This document shows positions 1 through 9,351 of a stretch of 64,000 bases of DNA, in pieces. The DNA comes from Comamonadaceae bacterium UBA2121 (lineage in GTDB: Bacteria > Pseudomonadota > Gammaproteobacteria > Burkholderiales > Burkholderiaceae_C). Made by a program: the position numbers and the translations under genes. Location of the stretch: NCBI GenBank assembly GCA_002331385.1, contig DCYB01000015.1:40226-104225 (forward strand), given 5' to 3'. Position 1 is the first letter of the stretch. Each line of letters starts with the position of its first letter. The notes beneath the pieces were generated by a model that worked only from the letters and a program-made list of their open reading frames with translations, had not been told where the DNA came from and ran no database searches.

Positions 1-143
1 TTTAATGATGAAGATCAATTCAAGATACGTGCCAGTATTGACGTTAGCTTATATATTTGGATAAGTCGTTGTCATGGCTTGAGAAATGGCGATTTGGCAA
101 ATGCGATTCGGCGGCGCGCCCACGTTGGTTGACTGCCAATCGA

Positions 144-176
144 CTGCCACATGTCAGTTGGGCTGTCATATGGCAG
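144..176. promoter_or_regulatory. Inverted repeat in front of the sigma-54 activator gene
   Basis: CTGCCACATG (144-153) and CATATGGCAG (167-176) form arms that match at 9 of 10 positions, separated by 13 bp. The element ends 10 bp before the preferred ATG at 187. It is a reasonable candidate for an autoregulatory operator. No factor can be assigned from sequence alone. Confidence 0.4.
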
Positions 177-186
177 AATTTGTGCC

Positions 187-1590
187 ATGTCTGCTTCACC
201 CAATGCTCCGGCACCCGCTCCAGCGCCACCTGTTCATTCGGGACGCCCGGCTTCTGCGCAGGTGCAGGCGCTGGTGTCATTCCTGGAGCACGACAGCCAG
301 CCCGCCATCGTGCTGGATGCGGACTACACCATTCTTGCGGGCAATGCAGCGTATCGGCAGCACTTCAGCGTGGATGCCAGGCCGTTTCTGGGGCAAAAGT
401 GCTTTCGCGTTTCGCATGGCTACGACGTGCCTTGTGATCAGGCCGGCGAGCATTGCCCCATGGCGCAAGCGCGCCTGCAGCGCGCGCCGGACCGCGTGCT
501 GCACGTACACCACACCCCGCGCGGGCCCGAGCATGTGAATGTGGAGCTGCGCCCCATCATGGATGCGCAGGGCAACATCGTGGCCTATGTGGAGCGGCTG
601 AACACGGTGCGGCACGCCTCGCCCAGCGCGGGCAAGGCCGAACTGGTGGGGCGCTCTGGCGCATTCAATCAGGCCCTGGCGGCGGTGCAGCGCGTGGCGC
701 CCTCGCAATTGCCGGTGCTGCTGCTGGGCGAATCCGGCACTGGCAAGGAACTGTTTGCGCATACGGTGCATGAATCCAGTCCGCGTGCGCAGGGTCCGTT
801 CGTGATTGTGGATTGCTCTGGTCTGCCCTATGACCTGTTCGAAAGCGAACTGTTCGGCCACGAAAAAGGTGCCTTCACGGGCGCCCATGTGCGCAAGCAG
901 GGACTGATCGAGACGGCCCATGGCGGCACGCTGTTTCTGGACGAGATTGGCGACGTGCCGCTGGCTTTGCAGGTCAAGCTGCTGCGCTTGCTGGAGACGG
1001 GTACCTACCGCCGCGTGGGCAGCGTGCAGACGCAGCAGGCCGATGTCCGTCTGGTGGCGGCGACGCATCTGCCGCTGGATGCGATGACGCAGGACGGGCG
1101 CTTTCGCAAGGACTTGTACTACCGCCTGAGCGCGTTGCCAATCCGGCTGCCCGCCCTGCGCGAGCGGCGACAGGACATACCTGTTCTGGCCGAAACCTTT
1201 CTGCGCAAGCACGATGCCGGGGCCACGCAAAGCAGCTTTTCGCCCGACGTGCTGCAGCGCCTGCAGGCCTACGACTGGCCCGGCAATGTGCGCGAACTGC
1301 GCAACGTGATCGAGCACGCGCGCCTGTTTGCCGAAGGCGGTGTGATCCGTGAAGAACATCTGCCGCAGGAACTGCGAACAGTCAGTGCTGCCGTGCCGGA
1401 ACCATTGGCCGCATTGGCTGCATTTGCCGATCCCCCACCGCGTATGGAGCACCGGCCCGCACCGGTGAGCGACAGTCAACTGCTCGAATGGGCTGCAGAT
1501 CGCCGCCTGAGCCGCAGCGCTTTGGCCGCGCGTTTGGGTATCAGCGAGCGCACGCTCTACCGCCGTTTGCGCGCCTTCGGTCAGGGTTGA
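187..1590 (+). CDS. Sigma-54-dependent transcriptional activator with N-terminal PAS domain
   Basis: An enhancer-binding activator of about 467 residues. The order is an Ala/Pro-rich N-terminus, a PAS-like sensor (about 30-140), an AAA+ sigma-54 interaction domain with Walker A GESGTGKE (181-188) and an intact GAFTGA loop (228-233), and a C-terminal Fis-type helix-turn-helix ([13 protein letters not shown]). The intact loop means it should contact sigma-54. The PAS part carries three cysteines (C72, C83, C90) in a C-x10-C-x6-C-P arrangement beside a His, suggesting a metal or redox sensor rather than a receiver domain. An in-frame ATG at 151 would overlap the inverted repeat at 144-176, so 187 is preferred, although no strong ribosome binding site is visible. 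Its target genes are not evident; no convincing -24/-12 promoter was found next to it. Confidence 0.88.
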   Translation: MSASPNAPAPAPAPPVHSGRPASAQVQALVSFLEHDSQPAIVLDADYTILAGNAAYRQHFSVDARPFLGQKCFRVSHGYDVPCDQAGEHCPMAQARLQRAPDRVLHVHHTPRGPEHVNVELRPIMDAQGNIVAYVERLNTVRHASPSAGKAELVGRSGAFNQALAAVQRVAPSQLPVLLLGESGTGKELFAHTVHESSPRAQGPFVIVDCSGLPYDLFESELFGHEKGAFTGAHVRKQGLIETAHGGTLFLDEIGDVPLALQVKLLRLLETGTYRRVGSVQTQQADVRLVAATHLPLDAMTQDGRFRKDLYYRLSALPIRLPALRERRQDIPVLAETFLRKHDAGATQSSFSPDVLQRLQAYDWPGNVRELRNVIEHARLFAEGGVIREEHLPQELRTVSAAVPEPLAALAAFADPPPRMEHRPAPVSDSQLLEWAADRRLSRSALAARLGISERTLYRRLRAFGQG

Positions 1591-1783
1591 CGTTCAGTTT
1601 CCGCACCGCGGTAGGCGGTCCAACATTTTGTGACGTTGTTGGGGCCAAACACTGAGAACTCCACTCGTCCCAAGCTGGTAATGTGGCCCGAATACCCAAC
1701 ACGATGAATCGCGCCACAGGCAGGGCGAATGGCGCGTTGTTTGGCGTGTGCTCATCCTGATTTCAACAATAGAGGAGACAACC

Positions 1784-3745
1784 ATGCAGACGCGGAAATT
1801 CTGGCCTTTGGCGCCCATCACAGTGGCCATCTTGCTGGCGAGTTGCGGTGGCAGCAGTCACCATGGCGATCCCGAACTGATTGTGGACACTAACCCCAAT
1901 AGTTGCACCGTGACGAGCAGTGGCGGCGGCTCGGTGGTCGTAGGTTCTGGCGTGGCGGGCGATCCGGCGGCACCGGAGGCGGCGTCGGGCTACCGGCTCG
2001 GCCTCAAGGCCAAGCACTCCAGCAGCTACATGGCCGTGGCCAATACGCCGCTCGCCACCAAAGCCGGTTGCGACGTGCTGAAAAAGGGCGGCACGGCAGT
2101 GGATGCCGCGGTCGCCATGCAGGCCGTGCTGGGTCTGGTGGAGCCGCAGTCGAGCACGATTGCGGGCAGCGCGTTCATGGTTTATTACGACGCGGCGAGC
2201 AAGAAGGTGGTGGCCTATGACGGGCGCGAAACGGCGCCTGCAGCGGCTACGGGTTATTACCTCGCGCGGCAGGATCAGGCCGATCCGGATTCCCCAACGC
2301 CGCTGCCCAGCGCGCGCCGCAGCGGTCGCTCCATCGGCGTGCCTGGCGTTCTGCGCATGCTGGAGATGGCGCAGAAGGAGCATGGCAAGCTGCCGTGGAA
2401 TGGCCTGTTCGACTATGGCATCCAGTTGGCGGATGACGGCTTCAAGGTGCCCGGCCGACTGGCCGCTGCGATCGTGAGCAATGCGAACAGTCTGGCACTC
2501 GATGCCAACGCCGTGGCCACGTATTTCCATCAGGACGGAACGCCACGCAAGACCGGCGAGACCATGACCAACAAGCCCTACGCGAAGACGCTGCGCGCCA
2601 TCGCCAGCCAGGGCGCGGACGCGCTGCACACGGGCGACATCGCCAAAGCCATCGTCGCCAAGGCCGGCCAGAGCGTGGGCGACGATGCCGCCAAGACGCC
2701 GATCACCCCCAGCCTGATGACGCTGGGCGATCTGGCCAACTACCAACCCAAGAAACGCACTCCAGTGTGCGTGAACTACCGCAGCGCCTACCACATCTGC
2801 GCCATGTCGCCGCCCTCATCGGGCGGCATCGCCATTGCGCAAGGGCTGGGCATTCTTGGCCAGTTCGACATGAAGCAGTACGCGCCGACGAACCCGGAAA
2901 ACGAGGGCGGCGTGCCCACGGTGATGGGCGCGCATCTGGTGTCCGAAGCGGAGCGGCTGGCCTATTCCGACCGCGACAAGTACGTGGCCGATACGGACTT
3001 CATTCCGCTTCCTGCCAATGGCGTGTCGTCGTTGCTCGACCCGGACTACCTCAAGCAGCGCGCCAGCCTGATCCATCCGGACAAGAGCATGGGCACGGCG
3101 CAGGCGGGCGATTTTGGCCCGGTACCGCTGGGCGTGGACAAGACCGTGGAGCACGGCACGACGCATCTCTCGGTGGTCGATGCCTATGGCAATGTGGTGT
3201 CCATGACCACGACCGTGGAGTCAAGCATGGGCTCATTCCACATGGTTGAAGGCTTTTTGCTGACCAACCAGTTGACCGACTTTTCCGCCGCACCGGTGGA
3301 CAGCGCAGGCACACCGATCGCCAACCGCGTGGCGCCCAACAAGCGGCCACGCAGCACCATGGCACCGACGCTGGTGTTCAGGGGCGACAAGCCGGGTGAC
3401 TTCGTCATGGCGACCGGCTCACCGGGCGGCGGCGCGATCATCCAGTACGTGATGAAGACGGTGGTGGGAGCGCTTGACTGGGGGCTGGATGCGCAGCAAG
3501 CCACATCGCTGGTGAACATCGGTGCATCCAACAGCCCGACGACCGGGGTGGACGGCTCCAACACCTCGCTGGATCTGACGGGACTGGTGGAAGGTCTGAA
3601 GGCGAAAGGTCACACGGTCAGCACGGGCGCGCAATCCAGCGGCGTGGCGACCATCATGCGGGTGACGAAAGATGGCAAGACCTTGCTGCAAGGCGGTGCC
3701 GATCCGCGGCGTGAGGGCATTGTGCTGGGAGACGGTGCGCTGTAG
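1784..3745 (+). CDS. ggt: Gamma-glutamyltransferase, lipoprotein-type
   Basis: An Ntn-hydrolase that transfers or hydrolyses gamma-glutamyl groups of glutathione and related peptides. About 653 residues. The start at 1784 follows an AGGAGA ribosome binding site at 1773-1778. The N-terminus is a lipoprotein signal with lipobox LLASC, so the enzyme is probably anchored in the periplasm or outer membrane rather than soluble as in E. coli. The family is made as a precursor and cuts itself before a catalytic Thr; the matching site is the TTHLSVVDAYGN segment at about nucleotides 3157-3192. The substrate motif NKRPRSTMAPT and the oxyanion-type segment GSPGGG follow. A signal-proximal Ser/Gly/His-rich segment is non-conserved. 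It stands alone, downstream of the sigma-54 activator but about 190 bp away. Confidence 0.9.
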   Translation: MQTRKFWPLAPITVAILLASCGGSSHHGDPELIVDTNPNSCTVTSSGGGSVVVGSGVAGDPAAPEAASGYRLGLKAKHSSSYMAVANTPLATKAGCDVLKKGGTAVDAAVAMQAVLGLVEPQSSTIAGSAFMVYYDAASKKVVAYDGRETAPAAATGYYLARQDQADPDSPTPLPSARRSGRSIGVPGVLRMLEMAQKEHGKLPWNGLFDYGIQLADDGFKVPGRLAAAIVSNANSLALDANAVATYFHQDGTPRKTGETMTNKPYAKTLRAIASQGADALHTGDIAKAIVAKAGQSVGDDAAKTPITPSLMTLGDLANYQPKKRTPVCVNYRSAYHICAMSPPSSGGIAIAQGLGILGQFDMKQYAPTNPENEGGVPTVMGAHLVSEAERLAYSDRDKYVADTDFIPLPANGVSSLLDPDYLKQRASLIHPDKSMGTAQAGDFGPVPLGVDKTVEHGTTHLSVVDAYGNVVSMTTTVESSMGSFHMVEGFLLTNQLTDFSAAPVDSAGTPIANRVAPNKRPRSTMAPTLVFRGDKPGDFVMATGSPGGGAIIQYVMKTVVGALDWGLDAQQATSLVNIGASNSPTTGVDGSNTSLDLTGLVEGLKAKGHTVSTGAQSSGVATIMRVTKDGKTLLQGGADPRREGIVLGDGAL

Positions 3746-3775
3746 TCGCGCGGGGAGTGTGACGGACTTTGAGGG

Positions 3776-3806
3776 ATCCGGTGCGGCCCGCGCGGCGGCA
3801 CCGGAT
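3776..3806 (+). terminator. Stem-loop after ggt
   Basis: ATCCGGTGC (3776-3784) pairs perfectly with GCACCGGAT (3798-3806). There is no T run after it, so termination would need Rho or this is only an mRNA 3'-end hairpin. Confidence 0.35.
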
Positions 3807-3896
3807 GGTGTTGGCAAAAGTACTGGGGCGGTCGACCTGCAGCGCGAGAGTGGTGACGTGCAGCCCGTGCGTGTGTGCCCACCACCATGCAATCGA

Positions 3897-4109
3897 TTAC
3901 TCCAATTGCTGTCTGCAAATATTCTGGCCGGTCGTCGTCAACTGCAACGTGCCGCCGACCCATTCCAGCCAGGACAGCTGTACCAGTTCATCAATCACGC
4001 CGGGGTCGATTTCGCTGGCGCGCCTTTTTTGCAGCAAATCGGCGACTTGTGGAAGCTCGGTGCGCAGCGCGTCCTGCCGGGAGCGTGAAACGGGAGACAC
4101 CTGGTTCAT
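3897..4109 (-). CDS. Small conserved-looking hypothetical protein (70 aa)
   Basis: A 70-residue protein with no membrane segment and no signal peptide. It reads as a compact alpha-helical fold ending in a winged-helix-like beta hairpin (WLEWVGGTLQLTTTGQNI), which resembles the end of small DNA-binding or regulatory proteins. An AAAGG-like ribosome binding site lies about 9 bases ahead of the ATG. The other frames over this stretch have poorer composition. I do not recognise the family. It is convergent with ggt, and its promoter would lie in the 4110-4485 gap shared with the response regulator. Confidence 0.55.
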   Translation of the reverse strand: MNQVSPVSRSRQDALRTELPQVADLLQKRRASEIDPGVIDELVQLSWLEWVGGTLQLTTTGQNICRQQLE

Positions 4110-4485
4110 GGATCAAGCCTTTCATTCCAACTCGTTGGTGCCAGCGTAGCACCCGTAAAGACGGCGCGCCTGCCAATAGCCGGTCGACGGTGGTTCGCAC
4201 GCCCTGATTTTGGTGTCCGCACAACATATGGAGTGAGCGGAACCGCGCTGGTATTCGAACCATTGTGCGTGATGGATACGAACTCAATAGTCTTTGTAAC
4301 AATTTTTAGATATTACATTGCGATCTGTGACAGGTGTTCTGTCCTTGTGGCGCGCGCTTTCAGGAGGAAGTGTGCGTTGACAAAGTCACAAAATACCCTG
4401 TTTAGGCGATATACAAGCAAACTTCGCGTGGCCTACCATCGTGCAGCCGCAATCACGCTCGCGCCCGCAGTTTGTTGTAATCACG
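4110..4485. other. Intergenic region, divergent promoters expected
   Basis: About 375 bp without a supported gene, between the small minus-strand gene and the response regulator. The part at 4280-4340 is AT-rich (TTGTAACAATTTTTAGATAT) and is the likeliest promoter zone. No clear operator or RNA gene is visible. Confidence 0.4.
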
Positions 4486-5148
4486 ATGAAATCACCGCAA
4501 TCGCCTCCATTGAACACTCACGCAATACCCACCCCGGTACTGCTAGTGGAGGATGACCCTTTGCTGTTGAAGCGCCTGATATCGCTGATGCTGCGCATGG
4601 GGTACGCCGAAGCCGACCTGATGGCTGCACATTCGCTGGCGGCTGCCCGCCCCTTGCTGGAAAGGATGGGCTCGTATGGGCCCGGACTGGCGCTGGTTGA
4701 TCTGGGGCTGCCGGACGGCAATGGCTGCGACCTGATTTCCGAGATGCGCGACACGTTTGCGCAATTGCCGATCATGGTGGTCTCGGCCTGGAGTTCGCAG
4801 GATTCCATTCTGGCCGCATTGCGCGCCGGGGCCAGTGGCTATGTCTGCAAGGAGCGTGACGATTTCGAGGTGACGCTGTCCATTCGCGGTGCCGTGCGCG
4901 GTGCGGTGCATATCGAGCCACCCATTGCGCGGCATATTCTGGACGCACTGGAGCAGGTCCGACCCGGTAGCACAGCCGCTCTGAGCGGCGTGCAGCGCCA
5001 GGTGCTGGACCGCGTGATTGACGGCCTCAGCCATCGCGAGATTGCAGCCCAGTTGCTGCTGGAGCGCAGCGAGGTGGACCGCCACATCCGGGACGTTTGT
5101 ACCAAGTTCCATATCGGCGCGCGAGCCATGCCCCCGCGCCTGCAATGA
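4486..5148 (+). CDS. LuxR/NarL-type response regulator
   Basis: A two-component response regulator of about 220 residues. The receiver domain (about 16-135) contains the acidic pocket VEDD (21-24), phospho-acceptor D72 in LVDLGLPDG, and the conserved Lys in GYVCKERDD. The C-terminal domain is a LuxR-type helix-turn-helix (LSHREIAAQLLLERSEVDRHI), slightly divergent in its recognition helix. The ATG at 4486 is preferred over a GTG at 4441, which only adds a low-complexity extension. The stop overlaps the start of the histidine kinase as ATGA, so the two are translationally coupled and form a cognate pair. Confidence 0.85.
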   Translation: MKSPQSPPLNTHAIPTPVLLVEDDPLLLKRLISLMLRMGYAEADLMAAHSLAAARPLLERMGSYGPGLALVDLGLPDGNGCDLISEMRDTFAQLPIMVVSAWSSQDSILAALRAGASGYVCKERDDFEVTLSIRGAVRGAVHIEPPIARHILDALEQVRPGSTAALSGVQRQVLDRVIDGLSHREIAAQLLLERSEVDRHIRDVCTKFHIGARAMPPRLQ

Positions 5149-7166
5149 CCGCTTTTCCGCGTTCGCTGGAGGTGGGTTATCGTGCCTGGGTGCGAAACCA
5201 GATCCTCTTGCGAGCGCTCGTCATGTTGCGCGCATCACTGCCGCGCTGCGTGGCGCTGCTTGCCATATGGCTGGTTTGGGGCACAGCCAGCGTGCAGGCG
5301 CAGGAATCGTCACTAGCCCCGCGAGCGTCACCATCCGCCCCGTCCGCTGCAGCGGTATATTGCGCCCCGCGTATCGTCTCCACACAGGCGGTCAAGGCCG
5401 GGCCGGACCCGAGCATACGGCCAGAGCGCGGCTGGGTAGACGTGACACTGCCCGAGAGCTGGTCAAGCCGTTGGCCCGGATACGGCGGCACGGTGTGGTA
5501 CCGGATCGACTGGGAGCGCGACTGCGGTGACACGCGCACGCCCATAGCGCTGGGGCTCGACGGCATGAGTTCGGCAGGAGAAGTGTTCATCAATGGCGAC
5601 TTGCTCTGGCGCGACGCCTCGCTGGTGGAGCCACTGACACGCAATTGGAACGTGCCGCGCAGCTGGATCTTGCCCGCTTCGTCCTTGCATCCCGGCGTGA
5701 ACACCGTGTGGATTCGTGTGGTGGGCGTGGCTTATCTCAGTCCCGGTTTGGGCGCGTTGCGCTTGGGCGAAGTGGATCAGGTGCATCAGATCCAGCGCGA
5801 TCAGCTATGGCAACAGCGCACGGTCTATTTCGTGAACGCCGTGCTGTCCGCTGCGGGCGGCGTGATTTTTCTCATGGTCTGGGTCATGCGGCCCAAGGAT
5901 CAGGCGTATGGCTACTTCGGCTTGATGTCGCTGGCGTGGCTGCTGTACCTCACGACCTATCTGGCAGAAACACCCTGGCCGTTTGTCGATTCGCTATCCA
6001 AGGCGCGCGTCAGCATCATGGCGTTGGTGGCCTATGTGCTGTTCACCTGCCTGTTCACATTCCGCTTTGGCGGCCAGCGGTTCGACAAGGTAGAGCGTGT
6101 CTTGTGGTTGCTTGCCGCGCTGGGCGGTGGCGCGTTGCTGCTGGTGCCAGATAGGCACACCTCCATCGTCTTTGCGTGGGTGTGGAAGGTGGCGCAGGCG
6201 GTGTTCTTGCTCAACTGCGTGCAGTTCCAGTGGCACGCCTGGCGGCGACGGGAAGGGGAGAGGCAACTGTCGCACATCTTGCTGGCATTGGTGTGGCTGG
6301 TCTTCATCGTCGTGGCGATTCACGACTATGCAGGATCGTTGGGTGTATGGCAGGTGGCGCGCAGCTGGGCGGCGCTCAGTGGTTCGCTGATCGTCGCGTT
6401 GATGATGTTGCTGCTCAGTGCACAGCTGACGCAGCGCATGCGCAGCGTAGAGCACTTTAATCGCCGCCTTGCCAGCCATGTCACCGCGGCGCGCGAGGAA
6501 CTGGAGCAGGCGCTGGCGCGCGAGCACGCCCAGGCCGTACAGCACGCCAAGCTGCAGGAGCGGGTGCAGATTGCACACGATCTGCACGACGGGCTGGGCG
6601 CGAGTCTGGTGCGCGGTATGGCGCTGGTGGAGCAGGCGCAAGAGCCGGTGCCCAATGCGCGCATGCTCTCTCTGCTCAAGACCATGCGCGACGATCTGCG
6701 CCAGATGATCGACTATGGCTCCAGCGCCGGCGCCGTCGTGCCGGAAACCCCGGTGCAGTGGTTTGCGCCCATGCGCCACCGCTTCACGCGCATTCTGGAC
6801 GAACTCGATGTGGAGTCGACATGGACCATTGCGCCTGTGTGGAATGGTCCGCTGCGGCCCAGCGCGCTGCAGTGCCTGGGCATCACGCGCATGGTGGAGG
6901 AGACGGTGTCCAACGTCATCAAGCACAGTCAGGCGCGCCATTTGCGCGTGGATTGCCGCCAGCCTGCGCCCGATACGCTGGAAGTCATCATTGCGGATGA
7001 CGGCGTGGGCTTCAATGTGGAAGCCGTGCACGATCAGGGGCTGAGCGTGGGCATGCGCAGCCTGGCTGCTCGCGCCGCGCGCGTGGGCGCAACGCTGTCG
7101 GTGGAGTCGGGCGTGGCGGGCACCGAGGTGCGCGTGCTGCTGAAGCTTTCAACGAGCGCGCTCTGA
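5145..7166 (+). CDS. Membrane sensor histidine kinase, HisKA_3 type
   Basis: About 673 residues. It starts by ATGA overlap with the response regulator; an alternative ATG at 5223 would place a classic signal peptide (LLAIWLVWGTASVQA) right at the N-terminus. A periplasmic galactose-binding-like beta-sandwich domain follows (VWYRIDW, VFINGDLLW, GVNTVWIRVVG), as in the 7TMR-DISM sensor family, then several transmembrane segments (about nucleotides 5820-6430), a short coiled coil, the phosphoacceptor box AHDLHDGLGASL, and an HATPase domain with ADDGVGF and GMRSLAARA. It should sense a periplasmic ligand, possibly a carbohydrate-like molecule, and phosphorylate the upstream regulator. Confidence 0.87.
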   Translation: MTAFPRSLEVGYRAWVRNQILLRALVMLRASLPRCVALLAIWLVWGTASVQAQESSLAPRASPSAPSAAAVYCAPRIVSTQAVKAGPDPSIRPERGWVDVTLPESWSSRWPGYGGTVWYRIDWERDCGDTRTPIALGLDGMSSAGEVFINGDLLWRDASLVEPLTRNWNVPRSWILPASSLHPGVNTVWIRVVGVAYLSPGLGALRLGEVDQVHQIQRDQLWQQRTVYFVNAVLSAAGGVIFLMVWVMRPKDQAYGYFGLMSLAWLLYLTTYLAETPWPFVDSLSKARVSIMALVAYVLFTCLFTFRFGGQRFDKVERVLWLLAALGGGALLLVPDRHTSIVFAWVWKVAQAVFLLNCVQFQWHAWRRREGERQLSHILLALVWLVFIVVAIHDYAGSLGVWQVARSWAALSGSLIVALMMLLLSAQLTQRMRSVEHFNRRLASHVTAAREELEQALAREHAQAVQHAKLQERVQIAHDLHDGLGASLVRGMALVEQAQEPVPNARMLSLLKTMRDDLRQMIDYGSSAGAVVPETPVQWFAPMRHRFTRILDELDVESTWTIAPVWNGPLRPSALQCLGITRMVEETVSNVIKHSQARHLRVDCRQPAPDTLEVIIADDGVGFNVEAVHDQGLSVGMRSLAARAARVGATLSVESGVAGTEVRVLLKLSTSAL

Positions 7167-7286
7167 AGGCGTGCGCCTGCAGCGCGGAAGATTCGGCGCC
7201 TGACAAGGAGGCGACAGTCCACGGCTGCGCATGACGCGAATATCGGTAATCATGGTGTTTTGCTGCCTGCCCGACATCGCTCGACC

Positions 7287-8321
7287 ATGCCCCACGAGAC
7301 CATGCACTATCCACTCGAAGCCCCTGCCATCAGCCAATGGCGCGCCATCGACCAAGGCGTTTACTGGGTGCGCCTGCCCATGCCGCTGGCGCTGGATCAC
7401 ATCAACGTCTGGTTGATTGAAGATGGCGATGGCCTGGCACTGGTGGACACCGGCCTGCGCACCGAGGCCGTGCTCGACCTCTGGGAAAAGCTGCTGCGCG
7501 AGCCGCCGTTCGACCGGCCATTGACGCGCGTTTTCGTCACCCACATGCACCCCGACCATGTCGGCATGGCGGGTTGGTTGACGCGCCGGTTTGGCGTCAA
7601 GTTGTGGATGTCGCGGCTGGAATATCTCACCTGTCGCACCATGGTGGCCGACATGAGCCGCGAAGCGCCGCCCGATGCGCTGGAGTTCTTTCGCGAAGCC
7701 GGATGGCAGGACGCCGCGATCGAGAAATACCGCACGCGCTTTGGCGCATTCGGCCAGATGATCTATAAGCTGCCTGACAGCTTTCGCCGCCTTGCGCGCG
7801 GTCAGCGCATCACCATTGGCGATAGCCATTGGCAGGTAGTGGTCGGGCAGGGGCACTCGCCCGAGCATGTCTGCCTGTATTGCGCCGAAAAGAAGCTGTT
7901 GATCTCGGGCGATCAGGTGTTGCCAAAAATATCCTCCAACGTGTCGGTACATCCGTTGGAGCCCGAAGCCAATCCCATGGCAGGCTGGCTCGCGTCGCTC
8001 GACTGGCTGCAGGAGAACATCCCCGATGATGTGCTGGTGCTGCCTGCGCACGATGATTGCTTTTACGGTTTGCATGCCCGCCTGCAGCATCTGCGCGACA
8101 GCCAGATGCGATCGCTGGAGCGCCTGCGCGCCGCTTTACGCGAGCCCCGGCGCGTGGTGGATGTGTTTGCCGACCTGTTCTCGCGCCCCATCGAGGCGAC
8201 CTCCTCGCACTACCATCTGGCCACGGGCGAAGCGCAGGCCTGCCTGAACTACCTGCTTGAGCGCGGCGAGATCCGGCGTGAGTTGTGCGATGGCGTGGCG
8301 TGGTACAGCGCAGCGCACTAA
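7287..8321 (+). CDS. Metallo-beta-lactamase-fold hydrolase
   Basis: About 344 residues. The metal-binding motif THMHPDHVG is intact, followed by a second His in GHSPEHVCLYC and the Asp in ISGDQVLP, so two zinc or iron ions are expected. The last about 80 residues form a winged-helix-like tail, as in LACTB2-like and glyoxalase-II-like members that act on thioesters or RNA. No substrate can be named. The start is uncertain: ATG 7287 and ATG 7302 are both possible and neither has a strong ribosome binding site. It stands 120 bp after the histidine kinase. Confidence 0.85.
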   Translation: MPHETMHYPLEAPAISQWRAIDQGVYWVRLPMPLALDHINVWLIEDGDGLALVDTGLRTEAVLDLWEKLLREPPFDRPLTRVFVTHMHPDHVGMAGWLTRRFGVKLWMSRLEYLTCRTMVADMSREAPPDALEFFREAGWQDAAIEKYRTRFGAFGQMIYKLPDSFRRLARGQRITIGDSHWQVVVGQGHSPEHVCLYCAEKKLLISGDQVLPKISSNVSVHPLEPEANPMAGWLASLDWLQENIPDDVLVLPAHDDCFYGLHARLQHLRDSQMRSLERLRAALREPRRVVDVFADLFSRPIEATSSHYHLATGEAQACLNYLLERGEIRRELCDGVAWYSAAH

Positions 8322-8460
8322 CCGGTGGGTCTGCCGACGTTTGTCGGGTTCTGGTGGCTTGTTCCGTCGATGTTCGCTGACAGGCCGCGCAAACTTCTGA
8401 CTGGATACTTTGCTGAAGGAATGCGGCGCTTGCCTGTGACAGGCGCTCGTGGGTATCGAC

Positions 8461-9327
8461 ATGATCCGACTGGAACTTCAGATTGAATTGGCATACACCG
8501 TGGAGGAACCGGGGGCCGATTTCTTCTTTCTCATACACGCCGCCAAGACAGCGCAGCAACAGGTGATTACGGAGACGCTGGACATCAGCGCTCCACTGGC
8601 CCACTGGGATGTAGAGGAAGACCCGTGCTTTCAGCAGCGTTGTCTGCGCCTGCATGCTCCCGCGGGACCGCTCACTGTGCGTTATGCCGCAACGGTGGAC
8701 ATCAATCATCATCAGGTGGCGCCTGATCAGATTGCCGAAGTGCCGGTACGGCTATTGCCGATGGCGGTGATGCAATATGTCTATCCCAGCCGCTACTGCC
8801 CATCAGACAGCATGAGCGCACTGGCGATGCGTGAGTTCGGCTATTTGCCGCAAGGCTATGCGCGTGCCCAGGCGATATGCGACTGGGTGCGCGGTCATGT
8901 CCGCTTTTGCTCCAACACGTCCACCTCCACAACGAATGCGCTGGACACGCTGCGCGATGGCGTGGGCGTGTGCCGCGACTTTGCACACCTCATGATTGCG
9001 CTGTGCCGCGCGTGCAATCTGCCAGCGCGTTTCGTGACCGGCACGGACTACGGCGCCGATCCCGCCCTGGGCCCGCCAGACTTTCATGCGTATGTGGAGG
9101 TCTATCTGGGCGACAGGTGGTTTCTGTTCGATCCGGCCGGCGTGGCGATTCCGATGGGCATGCTGCGCATCGCGACTGGGCGTGATGCTGCCGATGTGGC
9201 CTTTGCCACCATCTTTGGCGCGGTTAGCAGTGCGCAACCGGTCATCAGCACGCTCGCGCTGGAAGATGAAGGACATGGCTGGCAACTGCCGCAGCACAGC
9301 GCAATGGCGCTATCGACCGCGCGCTGA
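8461..9327 (+). CDS. Transglutaminase-like cysteine protease
   Basis: About 288 residues with an N-terminal beta-sandwich typical of bacterial transglutaminase-like proteins (LELQIELAYTVEEPG) and a core papain-like domain. The catalytic triad is visible: Cys in GVGVCRDFAHL, His in DFHAYVEVYL and Asp in WFLFDPAG. Family members in bacteria are mostly peptidases or amidases, often cytoplasmic; no signal peptide is seen here. An in-frame GTG at 8449 is possible but ATG 8461 gives a cleaner domain start. The gene ends 25 bp before the convergent diguanylate cyclase gene. Confidence 0.85.
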   Translation: MIRLELQIELAYTVEEPGADFFFLIHAAKTAQQQVITETLDISAPLAHWDVEEDPCFQQRCLRLHAPAGPLTVRYAATVDINHHQVAPDQIAEVPVRLLPMAVMQYVYPSRYCPSDSMSALAMREFGYLPQGYARAQAICDWVRGHVRFCSNTSTSTTNALDTLRDGVGVCRDFAHLMIALCRACNLPARFVTGTDYGADPALGPPDFHAYVEVYLGDRWFLFDPAGVAIPMGMLRIATGRDAADVAFATIFGAVSSAQPVISTLALEDEGHGWQLPQHSAMALSTAR

Positions 9328-9351
9328 GGCCGCGTTGTACCTGCCCAAGCA

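Noticed and set aside
1733..1755. Possible -24/-12 sigma-54 promoter ahead of ggt
   Set aside because: TGGCGCG is present but the GC element is out of spacing, so it does not fit GG-N10-GC.
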